From positions 1 through 36,469 of the forward strand of contig NZ_JPIM01000044.1 in NCBI RefSeq assembly GCF_000735195.1: 36,469 nt of DNA, written 5' to 3'. How positions within the stretch are numbered: position 1 is the first letter of the stretch; every line of letters starts with the position of its first letter. Both the position numbers and the translations under genes were made by a program. The notes below the pieces were generated by a model. It ran no database searches, was not told where the DNA came from, and saw nothing but the letters and a program-made list of their open reading frames with translations. The stretch comes from Chloroflexus sp. MS-G. GTDB taxonomy: Bacteria; Chloroflexota; Chloroflexia; Chloroflexales; Chloroflexaceae. This document shows, in pieces, positions 25,343-34,384 of the stretch.

Positions 25343-25781
25343 TTCGGCAGGTGTTTCAGTTTTTACCGTTGTTAATCCAGGAATGATAGGTGTCGCGGGT
25401 TCGTTGCGTCTCCTTGCCGAGGGAATGGGCTGTTCCAAAGACATTCGGCGACTTTCGCGTCGTCGCGTGCATAGAGTATGAGGCTTGTGCTGTTCACCGC
25501 GCTCAGAGAGTGTCTGAGTAATGTTCCCCTTACCCGAGATCGCGGGCCTCTGACCCGCGTCTGCGGTGGCCATGGCAGAACCCGCATCCGTCTCTAAAAT
25601 ACGTTATTGGGGCGAGTGTGGAACCCGCCCCTCCCGCTTGTTCCTAAACGCACGTAAAGAACGTTGAAAAGCCCTGGCTCCATCTTCACGAGCAAGGAAG
25701 AGGGATACTAGCAGTGGCAAGAGCATATTCCGTTCCTCGCTCAGGCATGATCGTTCTGATCGCTTGAACTCTGTTCCATTC
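25343..25781. other. Intergenic stretch with two dispersed repeat elements
   Basis: No supported gene in 439 bases. It contains a family B hairpin (CGCGGG-7 bases-CCCGCG, 25541-25559) preceded by CAGAGAGTGTCTGAG, a word also present before the copy near 21730, and a GGGGCG-GGAACC-CGCCCC element at 25609-25631. Confidence 0.6.
25533..25631. repeat. Family B hairpin and GGAACC element side by side
   Basis: CGCGGG at 25541-25546 pairs with CCCGCG at 25554-25559; GGGGCG at 25609-25614 pairs with CGCCCC at 25626-25631. Both resemble elements near 15480-15660, where the same two types also occur together in the same order. Confidence 0.6.
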
Positions 25782-27977
25782 TCATCCTCTATAACCCAGC
25801 AGACGTGAGCGGAAGCGCAATAACCGCATTCCATTCAGTGTCACTAACAACGAGGCGCCAACATCGGCCAACACGGCCATCCACATCGTGCCAAGGCCGG
25901 CCAGAACCAGACCGATGAAGAGGAGTTTAATGCCAATGCTGAATGTAACATTCACGGCGATCGTGCGCATTGTCTGGCGGCTGAGTTCAATGGCAAACGG
26001 TAACTGACGGAGATCACCACTGAGTAGAGTTATATCGGCAGTCTCCATCGCTTGCGTCGTACCACCAGCTTGAGCACCAATCGCAATGCCCACATCGGCA
26101 GTCGCCAGTGCTGGTGCATCGTTGATCCCGTCACCAACCATTGCGACTGCACTGTCAGGTTGGCGTAATGAACTGACTGCCGCGGCCTTGGCTTCAGGGA
26201 GTAATCCAGCTCGCACTTCATCCACCTTCAGGTCGTCAGCGATGCGCTGTGCAGTGGCCGGATCGTCGCCGGTGAGCATCACGACCCGTAAACCCAGAGC
26301 GCGTAGGGCAGCCACGGCGTTCCGACTCTCTTCACGGATCGTGTCGGCCACAGTAATGGTGCCGCGATATTCACCATCAACTCCAACCATGAGTGGTGTA
26401 TATCCAGACTGGCTGTCACGTTGCGCTGCCAGGCAATGTTGTTCGTCGTGAGTCAATGTCTGATCGAATACCCGATGACTTCCGATCAGCACCTTGTTCC
26501 CATTCACAACTCCCACCACTCCTTGACCGGTCAAGGCCCGCACGTTTTCGGCCATCGGGAGATCGAGACCGCGCAGGGTTGCAGCCTGGACGATGGCATG
26601 CGCCAGTGGATGTTCTGAACGCCGCTCAACGGCTCCTGCCAGCATCAATAGCTCATCGCAGGTCTGACAATGCCCGACCGGTACGACATCATTGGCCAAA
26701 CATCCCAAGACCCGTAGCCCCACCACCGCCGGTTTGCCGGTGGTCAGCGTGCCAGTTTTATCAATGGCAATGGTACGCACACGTGCCAGCGTTTCGATGT
26801 ATGCCCCACCCTTGATTAACACACCGTTGCGGGCAGCCGTGCTTAAGGCGCTCACAATACTCACCGGTGTGCTGATAACCAGCGCACACGGGCATGCAAC
26901 AACGAGGAGAGCCAGACCACGGTAGAGCCAGCCAAATGTTTCGGGATCGGGGTTTAAAAAGGGTTGACCAAACAAGAGTGGTGGAATACTGGCCACCAGC
27001 ACGGCTAGCATGACCACTGCGGGCGTGTAGATACGTGCAAAGCGATCAACAACCCGCTGCACCGGTGCCCGACGCTCTTGCGCTTCCTGAACAAGATGTA
27101 TCATCCGCGCCACCATACTCTCGGCAGCGGGTCGGTCAACGATCAGCTCAAGACTCCCGTCACCATTGATGGTTCCCGCAAAGAGTGGATCACCGGACCC
27201 ACGCTCAGTGAACCGACTTTCACCAGTAATCGCGGCCTGATTCACCAGCGAATGACCGGCGACAATTGTACCGTCCACCGGTATTCGCTCTCCTGGTTTG
27301 ATGAGAATGCGGTCGCCAACCCGCAACTCGGCGACCGGTACGATCTCTTCACCAGCAGGCCCAAGACGTGTTGCCGTCGGTGGAGTCAATTCAAGCAGGC
27401 TGCGGATTGCATGACGGGCACGATCGGCTGTATACTCCTCTAACGCCTCGCCAATTGCGTAGAGCACCATCACCAGCCCGGCTTCAACATACGTTCCGAT
27501 AATGACAGCGCCAATAGCGGCGATCGTCATCAAAGCATCGATATTCAGCTCACGATTTGTACGGAACGTGCGCCAGGCGTTTTGAGCAATTTTTGGCCCC
27601 ACCAGGCCAAGGGCAACGAGTGCCAGCCCATCAATCCAGAGTGCATCCCAACCAAGCAATTCATGCAGGATGATACCCGGTAGAACGAGCACAAGACCAA
27701 CCAGCGCGAACAGATGTTGACGACGGCGGCGGATAAAGTCGAACAGGGTTGGTGGATTCTCTTCAGCCACTGTCGTTGCTGACTGAATTTCGTAGCCTAA
27801 ATCTCGTACCCGGCTGATGATAGCTGTCGGGTCTGCATCACCGGTGACGTGCAATTGAGCGGTGGTGAAATTCACTTCACAGGTCTGTACCCCTGGAAGC
27901 CGCGCTACACCGCGTTCAATAGCACGTGCACAATCAGGACAATCCATGCCGTTAATTGTAAACTGCTGTTTGTTCAT
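25782..27977 (-). CDS. zntA: Zn2+/Cd2+-exporting P1B-type ATPase
   Basis: A complete 731-residue heavy-metal ATPase. An N-terminal HMA domain carries GMDCPDCA at residues 10-17. The actuator loop TGES is at 251-254, the membrane metal motif CPC at 362-364, the phosphorylated Asp in DKTGT at 406, the HP motif at 456-457 and the hinge GDGINDAP later. The last helices read MWMAVLADVGASLLVTLNGMRLL, the P1B-2 pattern with Asp that selects Zn2+, Cd2+ and Pb2+ over copper. An extra loop before the HP motif has GHCQTC, a possible additional metal contact. GAGGGAAG precedes the ATG at 27977. A promoter with a symmetric element lies upstream. It exports toxic divalent metals at the cytoplasmic membrane. 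Confidence 0.95.
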   Translation of the reverse strand: MNKQQFTINGMDCPDCARAIERGVARLPGVQTCEVNFTTAQLHVTGDADPTAIISRVRDLGYEIQSATTVAEENPPTLFDFIRRRRQHLFALVGLVLVLPGIILHELLGWDALWIDGLALVALGLVGPKIAQNAWRTFRTNRELNIDALMTIAAIGAVIIGTYVEAGLVMVLYAIGEALEEYTADRARHAIRSLLELTPPTATRLGPAGEEIVPVAELRVGDRILIKPGERIPVDGTIVAGHSLVNQAAITGESRFTERGSGDPLFAGTINGDGSLELIVDRPAAESMVARMIHLVQEAQERRAPVQRVVDRFARIYTPAVVMLAVLVASIPPLLFGQPFLNPDPETFGWLYRGLALLVVACPCALVISTPVSIVSALSTAARNGVLIKGGAYIETLARVRTIAIDKTGTLTTGKPAVVGLRVLGCLANDVVPVGHCQTCDELLMLAGAVERRSEHPLAHAIVQAATLRGLDLPMAENVRALTGQGVVGVVNGNKVLIGSHRVFDQTLTHDEQHCLAAQRDSQSGYTPLMVGVDGEYRGTITVADTIREESRNAVAALRALGLRVVMLTGDDPATAQRIADDLKVDEVRAGLLPEAKAAAVSSLRQPDSAVAMVGDGINDAPALATADVGIAIGAQAGGTTQAMETADITLLSGDLRQLPFAIELSRQTMRTIAVNVTFSIGIKLLFIGLVLAGLGTMWMAVLADVGASLLVTLNGMRLLRFRSRLLGYRG

Positions 27978-28022
27978 CGTGATCTTCCCTCAGCAGAATG
28001 AGTATGTGCGTTTCATGCCCTC

Positions 28023-28050
28023 ACTTTACCCCATTCAAGCATAAAGTCAA
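28023..28050 (-). promoter_or_regulatory. zntA promoter with ACTTTA/TAAAGT dyad
   Basis: On the minus strand TTGACT (28050-28045), 16 bases, TAAAGT (28028-28023). ACTTTA at 28047-28042 (minus strand) and TAAAGT at 28028-28023 form an inverted repeat spanning both promoter boxes, a placement expected for a metal-responsive repressor or activator. The regulator is not in the window. Confidence 0.55.
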
Positions 28051-28136
28051 GAGGTTTACCTGAAAATGAAACTATGTCTTATTTCCATTTCTCAGTAGTA
28101 AAAACACTATCTTATTTTGAGACATTATCTTCATAG

Positions 28137-28307
28137 CCGGTATCCTTTTCTGATCAACGAGCGTATGCCGCTAACGCATTCACCCAGCATCTGGAGCGGC
28201 TGCCAAACTTTGCCCCTACCGATGCGGTAACGGGCATATTCTGCAAGACGACCGAAGTGAAGGTACAAGCCTACCTGCTACAGGTAGGGCGTCATCTCTC
28301 CAACTGA
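28137..28307 (+). pseudogene. Unrecognised gene remnant (3' fragment, 56 codons)
   Basis: After an in-frame TAG at 28134 an open stretch with no ATG or GTG near its start runs to a TGA at 28305. It reads like protein: DQRAYAANAFTQHLERLPNF, then APTDAVTGIFCKTTEVKVQA, then YLLQVGRHLSN. Codon use is like neighbouring genes. I do not recognise the family. Most likely it is the tail of a decayed gene; the AT-rich 150 bases before it show no continuation. Confidence 0.45.
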
Positions 28308-28391
28308 CTCCTGCTTTCTCTGCCCTATCTCCTCACATCACCTCTACCGGGTAGCGGATGTGATCTTCACTGATCACTCGTGACTCTGTGA

Positions 28392-28397
28392 TATACT
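28392..28397 (+). promoter_or_regulatory. Predicted -10 box of the phosphofructokinase gene
   Basis: TATACT 48 bases before the ATG at 28445. The -35 region is weak (TTCACT at about 20-base spacing). Confidence 0.35.
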
Positions 28398-28444
28398 TGC
28401 GTGTGCAACCATATTGCTATCCGCCAGAAGAGGCGAGGGATACA

Positions 28445-30685
28445 ATGACACATCCAACAATCCGTATCGGAGTACTGACGAGCGGTGGTGATGCGCCTGG
28501 GATGAACGCTGCGGTGCGTGCTGTAGTACGTACTGGCATCAGTCGTGGGTGTGAAGTCTTTGCGATCTATGAGGGCTATCAGGGCCTGATTGAAGGGGGC
28601 AAGTTCATCCGGCGTATGGATTGGAGTTCGGTGGGGGGGATTATTCATCGCGGTGGCACAATTATTGGTACCGCACGGAGTAGTGCCTTTCGCACTCGCG
28701 AGGGTCGGCGTCGGGCGGCGGCTAATTTACTGACCCATGGCATTGACCGCCTGGTTGTCATTGGTGGTGATGGTAGTCTGACCGGAGCTGATCTCTTTCG
28801 CCGTGAATGGCCAGAGTTGCTGGCCGAATTGGTTGCGGCAGGTGAAATCAGTGCCGAACAGGCGGCGGCTCATCCTAACCTGCTGATTGCCGGAATTGTT
28901 GGCAGTATCGACAATGACTTTTGCGGTACTGATATGACGATCGGCGCCGATACTGCACTTCATCGCATTACCGAGGCGATTGATGCGATCAGTTCAACGG
29001 CTGCCAGCCATCAGCGCACCTTCGTCATCGAGGTGATGGGCCGTAATTGTGGGTATCTGGCATTGATGGGGGCAATTGCTGGTGGCGCAGACTGGGTATT
29101 TATCCCGGAAATGCCTCCCCAGATGGACGATTGGGAGCAGCATATGTGTGATGTGCTGCGAATCGGACGTGAGCAAGGTCGGCGCGATAGTATTGTTGTG
29201 GTCGCTGAGGGTGCTCGTGACCGCCATGGCAAGCCTATCACTGCGTCGTATATCAAGAAGGTGCTGGAAGAGCGACTAGGGGAAGATACCAGAGTCACTA
29301 TTCTCGGCCACGTTCAGCGTGGTGGTGCACCAAGTGCATTTGATCGCTGGATGAGTTCATTGTTGGGCGCAACGGCTGTCGAAGAGCTGTTAACTGCTAG
29401 TCCCGATGCGGAACCGAAATTGATCGGTTTGCGTGAGAATCGGGTGGTGCGCTTGCCACTGCTAACCTGCGTTAAGGATACGCATCAAGTTGCCGAAGCT
29501 ATCGCGCAGCACGATTACGAGCGAGCGCTGGCAATGCGGGGCAATAGTTTTGCAGAAGCGTATCGGACGCTGGGGACCCTCATTCAATCACAGCCCTCGC
29601 CACCTGACCGCCTGAAGCGCGGTTATCGCTTTGCAGTGGTGCATAGTGGTGGGCCAGCGCCCGGTATGAATACGGCAGTACGGGCGGCAGTACGCATTGG
29701 AATCGACCGTGGTCACACCATGCTCGGCGTTCGTAATGGATTCCAGGGCCTGATCGATGGTGAGATCGTTGAGATGGATTGGATGAGCGTCAGTGGTTGG
29801 GCAACGATGGGGGGGGCCGAACTGGGTACCAATCGCAAGATTCCGCATGGCAGCGAGCTGTACCAGATTGCGCGTAACATTGAGCGTTTTGGGATAGATG
29901 GCATCCTCATGATCGGTGGCTTGAGTGGGTATCAGGCAGCGTACAAACTCTACAGCGAGCGCCAGATCTTTCCGGCGTTTCATATTCCGATTATCTGCCT
30001 GCCGGCAACCATTGACAACAACCTGCCCGGTTCTGAACTGAGTTTAGGCGCAGATACAGCACTGAATAGTATTGTCCAGGCCATTGACCGTATCAAACAA
30101 TCGGCCGTGGCATCACGCCGCTGTTTTATCGTTGAGGTTATGGGTCGCGATTGCGGTTATCTGGCTCTGATGAGCGGATTGGCAACCGGCGCCGAGCGGG
30201 TCTATCTTCCCGAAGAAGGGATTAGTCTGCGCAAACTACAGGCCGATTTGGAAGAGATGATGTATTGGTTTCGGGCTGGGAAACGGTTAAGTCTGATCGT
30301 GCGTAACGAAAAGGCGAATCCGGTCTACACAACATCGTTCATCTGTTCACTCTTTGAAGAGGAGGGGAATAAGTTGTTCGAGGTACGGCAGGCGATCCTC
30401 GGTCATTTGCAGCAAGGCGGTGATCCATCGCCATTTGACCGTATTCAGGCAACGCGGTTAGCGGTGCGCTGTATCGAATTTCTGATCGAGCACGCTGATC
30501 GCCGTGAGCCGGTCGGTGCGTTCATCGGTTATCGCGGCGGGAAAGTTCAATTTCATCAGCTCGACGATATGCCTCGCTTGATGGACCCCACCCATGCCCG
30601 ACCGCGTGAGCAGTGGTGGCTGGCGTTGCGTCAGATGGCCGATTTACTGACGACACCGCCCGTAAAAAGTGAATCGACAACGTAA
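28445..30685 (+). CDS. Double-length (tandem-fused) ATP-dependent 6-phosphofructokinase
   Basis: The 746-residue product contains two phosphofructokinase units fused head to tail, about residues 1-385 and 391-746. The first unit is intact: TSGGDAPGMN at 12-21, GGDGS at 107-111, the catalytic SIDND at 154-158, GADTAL and MGRNCGYLAL. The glycines in GGDGS and before SIDND are the ATP-type residues rather than those of pyrophosphate enzymes. The second unit keeps the fold and the sugar-phosphate motif MGRDCGYLAL, but GGDGS is GGLSG at 491-495 and the catalytic Asp site is TIDNN at 522-526, so it is probably non-catalytic. This mirrors eukaryotic PFK, where the C-half became allosteric. The ATG at 28445 with GAGGGA upstream is the start; a longer frame to 28388 is not conserved. 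Confidence 0.93.
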   Translation: MTHPTIRIGVLTSGGDAPGMNAAVRAVVRTGISRGCEVFAIYEGYQGLIEGGKFIRRMDWSSVGGIIHRGGTIIGTARSSAFRTREGRRRAAANLLTHGIDRLVVIGGDGSLTGADLFRREWPELLAELVAAGEISAEQAAAHPNLLIAGIVGSIDNDFCGTDMTIGADTALHRITEAIDAISSTAASHQRTFVIEVMGRNCGYLALMGAIAGGADWVFIPEMPPQMDDWEQHMCDVLRIGREQGRRDSIVVVAEGARDRHGKPITASYIKKVLEERLGEDTRVTILGHVQRGGAPSAFDRWMSSLLGATAVEELLTASPDAEPKLIGLRENRVVRLPLLTCVKDTHQVAEAIAQHDYERALAMRGNSFAEAYRTLGTLIQSQPSPPDRLKRGYRFAVVHSGGPAPGMNTAVRAAVRIGIDRGHTMLGVRNGFQGLIDGEIVEMDWMSVSGWATMGGAELGTNRKIPHGSELYQIARNIERFGIDGILMIGGLSGYQAAYKLYSERQIFPAFHIPIICLPATIDNNLPGSELSLGADTALNSIVQAIDRIKQSAVASRRCFIVEVMGRDCGYLALMSGLATGAERVYLPEEGISLRKLQADLEEMMYWFRAGKRLSLIVRNEKANPVYTTSFICSLFEEEGNKLFEVRQAILGHLQQGGDPSPFDRIQATRLAVRCIEFLIEHADRREPVGAFIGYRGGKVQFHQLDDMPRLMDPTHARPREQWWLALRQMADLLTTPPVKSESTT

Positions 30686-30891
30686 ATCTGTCGGGGCACG
30701 GGTCGCTGAACCGCCAACACAACTGTCGCGTTGACTGGCAAAACACAGCGAGTCTCCAAAGTTATTGGACGTGGAATGAGGTCATAGTTCTGCTGCGCTG
30801 CTCACGTTCTCAGTGAGATCGCTGGGACCCCAGCAGGAAATTGGCCCCCAATGTAATTGCCTGTAGACAACATAATGTAAGCGTAGCAACC

Positions 30892-32598
30892 TCAGATATC
30901 TATTCGCCAGACTACTGCCGCCAACCTGGCCATTTCGCGTTGACGGGCAGCTAGTCGCTCTGGCGTCCATTCCTCTTCCTGCGCCAGTTGTTGGGTTAAG
31001 CGAAAGCGACTTTCTTGATAGATCACACGCTTTTGTGCGAATGATTTGTTTCCTGCCTCTCTATTCCGGCTGCTCTCAATAATCGTCATGTTCCCTAAAC
31101 GGTAGACAAATTCCTCTAGATCGCGGTCACTAAAAGCCTCCCATCCGGCTTCAGGCGACTGAGGCAAGATATGTTCAATGGTATAGGCAGGAGAATCGTA
31201 ATCAAACTCAACGCCGCCTACCTGTTGTTCTAGTTTGCTGAGAATGTAACGTACAATTCGTGCATTTCTGCTCTGGGTCGTTTTGATCGACTTTTCACTA
31301 AAATCGGCCTTAAACGCGGCATCACTTCGATAGATAGGGCGTAGCGTCTGCACGGCGAGCGTGTAATTGTTGATTATTCCTTCATGTATTTTCTTCGCTA
31401 CTTCGTGATATAGCCGTTCAGACTCACCGGTGTGGAGCGAACCAATGACATTGTACCGAAACGATATAACAACGGTTGCCCGTAACAGTCTGGCAAAATC
31501 ATCGTCGGCTAAGCGGCGTTTGGCTGCCATAAGCATCGGGTATGGCTGGCGAACCGAAAAAAGCCGTAGTTCTTGAGCATAGACCTTCCAATCTGATGGC
31601 CAACTTGAACCTTCGGGTTGGTTGAGTGCTAGATACGTATCAACATCCTCGTCCATTTCACGCAGCAGCCCGAACACGGCTTCACGGTTTTGGATTCGAT
31701 TCCGAATTGCTTTGAACAGCTCGGATTGGCGGGCAAAACTGTGTCGGCTATTCCAGTGCATCCGAAGAAAATCCGGCAGACTCTCGCTCCCTAACCGGCT
31801 AACCAGCGTATCCCACCGACGTTCCAGCTTTTTTAGCTCCACTTCCGATTGTGAATGGCGAGCCAGGACTGCAAAGAGATAGTTCTTAAGCAGATCGGTG
31901 GCCGACAAACGAACTCCACGGGCATTGAGCGTCTCGAAGACACGGTAGGCGTTTAGTTCATCAGACACGGTGATAACGGTGAAGAAGAGCTTATCACTCA
32001 TCGTCTCGATAAACTGCGCTAACGCCCGACCCTGATCGCGTTGCGTGCTGGTATACTCATTGAGACGACGCTCAAACCATTCAAATGCCTTTCGCATAGT
32101 GTTGGTTGAAGCCGGAAATCCGCGCTGCGGGAGTGGATCGGTCAATGTGACCAGATACTGACGGTAATACGGATCATTCTGGCGGTTCAGCGAGAGTTTA
32201 TTTTGCGTGATGAGGGTCACCGGATCGAGGTAACCGATGTAGCTTGTCCGTAGCTGTCCCAGCCGCATCTGATTGGCTTCGGCGGCAATACCGTTATCGA
32301 TCAGGCGTTTGAGCAGGCGCATTGCCGCCAGAACAATCAGACTCAACGTGGTGAGGCGCTGTTGACCGTCGATAACCTCAAATACCCGGTTATCAACTGT
32401 TTGGAGAACTAGATACCCCATGTAGTGCGCAGGTTCACCATCGGCAGAAAGTGTGCCCTGAATATCGAGCCATAAATCCTCCCACTCTTCTTCATTCCAG
32501 GCGTAATCGCGCTGAAACGGTGGAATCCGGTAGATCAGCCCATTGCCCATCAACTGGCGGTAGGTTCGGTTGTCCGTACTAAAACTGGTGACACTCAT
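30892..32598 (-). CDS. DUF262/DUF1524 protein, single-chain GmrSD-like type IV restriction enzyme
   Basis: A 568-residue protein. The N-terminal DUF262 domain has IPPFQRDYAW at residues 25-34 and EVIDGQQRLTTLSLI at about 74-88, the ParB-like NTPase motif DGQQR at 77-81. The C-terminal DUF1524 domain has IEHILPQ at 474-480 with the HNH-type histidine at 476, then RLGNMTII and NKSFAQKR. This order is that of GmrSD enzymes, which use NTP to cut glucosylated or otherwise modified phage DNA. It follows argS by 61 bases on the same strand with a small hairpin between (32629-32645). No methyltransferase or other defence gene is near, so it is a solitary, modification-dependent defence candidate. The ATG at 32598 has GAGGTG 4 bases upstream; a GTG at 32604 is less likely. 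Confidence 0.85.
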   Translation of the reverse strand: MSVTSFSTDNRTYRQLMGNGLIYRIPPFQRDYAWNEEEWEDLWLDIQGTLSADGEPAHYMGYLVLQTVDNRVFEVIDGQQRLTTLSLIVLAAMRLLKRLIDNGIAAEANQMRLGQLRTSYIGYLDPVTLITQNKLSLNRQNDPYYRQYLVTLTDPLPQRGFPASTNTMRKAFEWFERRLNEYTSTQRDQGRALAQFIETMSDKLFFTVITVSDELNAYRVFETLNARGVRLSATDLLKNYLFAVLARHSQSEVELKKLERRWDTLVSRLGSESLPDFLRMHWNSRHSFARQSELFKAIRNRIQNREAVFGLLREMDEDVDTYLALNQPEGSSWPSDWKVYAQELRLFSVRQPYPMLMAAKRRLADDDFARLLRATVVISFRYNVIGSLHTGESERLYHEVAKKIHEGIINNYTLAVQTLRPIYRSDAAFKADFSEKSIKTTQSRNARIVRYILSKLEQQVGGVEFDYDSPAYTIEHILPQSPEAGWEAFSDRDLEEFVYRLGNMTIIESSRNREAGNKSFAQKRVIYQESRFRLTQQLAQEEEWTPERLAARQREMARLAAVVWRIDI

Positions 32599-32628
32599 AC
32601 GCACCTCAACCGTTGTGCTATCAGCATT

Positions 32629-32645
32629 GCAACCTCTCAGGTTGC
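32629..32645. terminator. Hairpin between argS and the DUF262 gene
   Basis: GCAACC, five bases, GGTTGC: a perfect 6-base inverted repeat in the 61-base gap after argS. No T-run follows on the minus strand; partial termination or transcript processing is possible. Confidence 0.4.
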
Positions 32646-32659
32646 CTGTATGCCGGTTG

Positions 32660-34384
32660 TTACATCCGCTCAGGCGCCTTGATCCCCAGCAACGCTAATC
32701 CATTCTGCAATGCAGTCGCCGTTGCCGCAACCAATTGGATGCGTGCGGCTCGTAATGCCGGTGGCTCAGCACGCAAGACCGGACATTGCTCGAAGAAGAT
32801 ACCGAATTCGCGGGCGGTGGCATAGCACCAGTCGGCGATCACGAATGGCGCATAGCGTGCAGCGGCCTCGCGGACTGCTTCGGGTAAGCGGGCCAGATGG
32901 CGAATGAGACGTTGTTCACTCGGATGGGTCAGAAGGGTCAGATCGGGCGTCTCTGATCCCACGCCCTCTTCGGCTGCCCGGCGCAAAATTGAACGGCAGC
33001 GAGCGTGCGAATATTGTAGATAGGCGGCGCTGTTCCCCTCAATCGAGAGCATCCGATCCCAATCGAGGGTGATATTTCGGCGCGGGTCTTGATAGAGATC
33101 GTTGTAGATTACGGCGCCGATGCCAACCGCTTCGGCAATTGCTGCTCGTTCTTCAGGCGATAGGTCAGGACTTTTCGCATCAACCAGGGCGCGTGCTCGT
33201 GCTACAGCCTCATCAAGTAGAGCTTCAAGATAGACCATGTTGCCTTTTTTGGTCGAAAGTGGCTGACCATCGGGAGTGGTAATAACTCCGAACGGAACAT
33301 GAACCAGCTCTACATTGTGCGCATAGCCCATCGCCCGCACAATAGCGAAGAGTTGTCTGAAGTGCAATTCCTGTCGTGCGTCTACCACATAGATAATGTG
33401 CGAGGGGTTGAACTCCTGAATCCGAAACTTGATCGTGGCGATGTCGCGTGTCATGTAGACGGTACCACCATCGCTACGCTGGATGATAAACCGAGGGAGT
33501 TTGTCAAGTTCGGCTACAACGGCGCCATCGACATCGCGGAATGCGGCTTCCGAGCGTAAGGCTTCTTCAATGACACCGGGCAGCATCGGCTCGTAGAAAC
33601 TCTCGCCGTAGGCATAATCAAAACGAATACCTAGCCGGTCGTAGTTACGCTGTGCAGCCCGTAATGTCAGATCAACACACCATTGCCAGAGCGCACGCGC
33701 CGTCGGATCACCCTGTTCGAGTGCCAGCGACCAGCGCCGGGCCTCCTCCTCAAGGGCCGGATCGTCCTTCATCTCGGCATTGTAGCGCGTATAGAGTGCC
33801 TCAAGCTCGGCCATGGCCGCTTCGCCTTCGCTCTGCGGACGTCCGTAGCGCTGCATCGCAGCTAAAATAATGCCAAACTGAGTACCCCAATCGCCAAGAT
33901 GGTTATCGCCGATCACCCGATAGCCAAGGGCGCGAAAGATATGCACGAGCGATTGCCCGATGATCGTCGAGCGAATATGACCTACATGCATCCGCTTGGC
34001 AATGTTGGGCGAAGAGTAATCAATCACGACCGTTCGACCGGCACCATCCGTCAATGTCCCGTATGCCGTACCGCTTGCCATAATCTCTTCGAGCACGGTA
34101 GCAGCCAGACGTTGCGGGTGCAAGGAAAAGTTGAGGAACGGGCCGCTGGCAGACACTTCACCAATCAGCGAATCTGGTGGGAGAGTCAACGTTGCAGCCA
34201 GATCGGCAGCCAAACGATTCGGATCAATACCAAGCGCCTTTGCTGCTTTGAACGTAACAAAAGTACGATCAGCAGGAATATTGGGTTTTGGGGTTGTAAT
34301 TTCGATCAAATCAGCCGGTACCTTACCGGTAGCCAGAATAGCATCTTTGATTTCAGCAATAAACCGTTCGAGCGCATAGCGCAT
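32660..34384 (-). CDS. argS: Arginyl-tRNA synthetase
   Basis: A 574-residue class I synthetase that charges tRNA-Arg. The N-terminal Add1 domain is followed by the conserved VIDYSSPNIAKRMHVGHIRST, with HVGH as the HIGH-type signature at about residue 130, then the catalytic fold, and LSTKKGN as the KMSK-like loop. The C-terminal helical anticodon domain (YSHARCRSILRRA to the end) is complete. I start at the ATG at 34384 because GAGGAG lies 6 bases upstream; an ATG at 34390 would sit directly on that Shine-Dalgarno, and the frame from 34516 is not conserved. Confidence 0.95.
   Translation of the reverse strand: MRYALERFIAEIKDAILATGKVPADLIEITTPKPNIPADRTFVTFKAAKALGIDPNRLAADLAATLTLPPDSLIGEVSASGPFLNFSLHPQRLAATVLEEIMASGTAYGTLTDGAGRTVVIDYSSPNIAKRMHVGHIRSTIIGQSLVHIFRALGYRVIGDNHLGDWGTQFGIILAAMQRYGRPQSEGEAAMAELEALYTRYNAEMKDDPALEEEARRWSLALEQGDPTARALWQWCVDLTLRAAQRNYDRLGIRFDYAYGESFYEPMLPGVIEEALRSEAAFRDVDGAVVAELDKLPRFIIQRSDGGTVYMTRDIATIKFRIQEFNPSHIIYVVDARQELHFRQLFAIVRAMGYAHNVELVHVPFGVITTPDGQPLSTKKGNMVYLEALLDEAVARARALVDAKSPDLSPEERAAIAEAVGIGAVIYNDLYQDPRRNITLDWDRMLSIEGNSAAYLQYSHARCRSILRRAAEEGVGSETPDLTLLTHPSEQRLIRHLARLPEAVREAAARYAPFVIADWCYATAREFGIFFEQCPVLRAEPPALRAARIQLVAATATALQNGLALLGIKAPERM

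Noticed and set aside
25343..25781. Insertion sequence remnant
   Set aside because: The stretch has dispersed hairpins but no transposase-like frame, terminal inverted repeats or target duplication that I could see.
28137..28307. A complete small gene before the phosphofructokinase gene
   Set aside because: There is no ATG, GTG or TTG with a Shine-Dalgarno in this frame after the stop at 28134, so I list it as a remnant instead.
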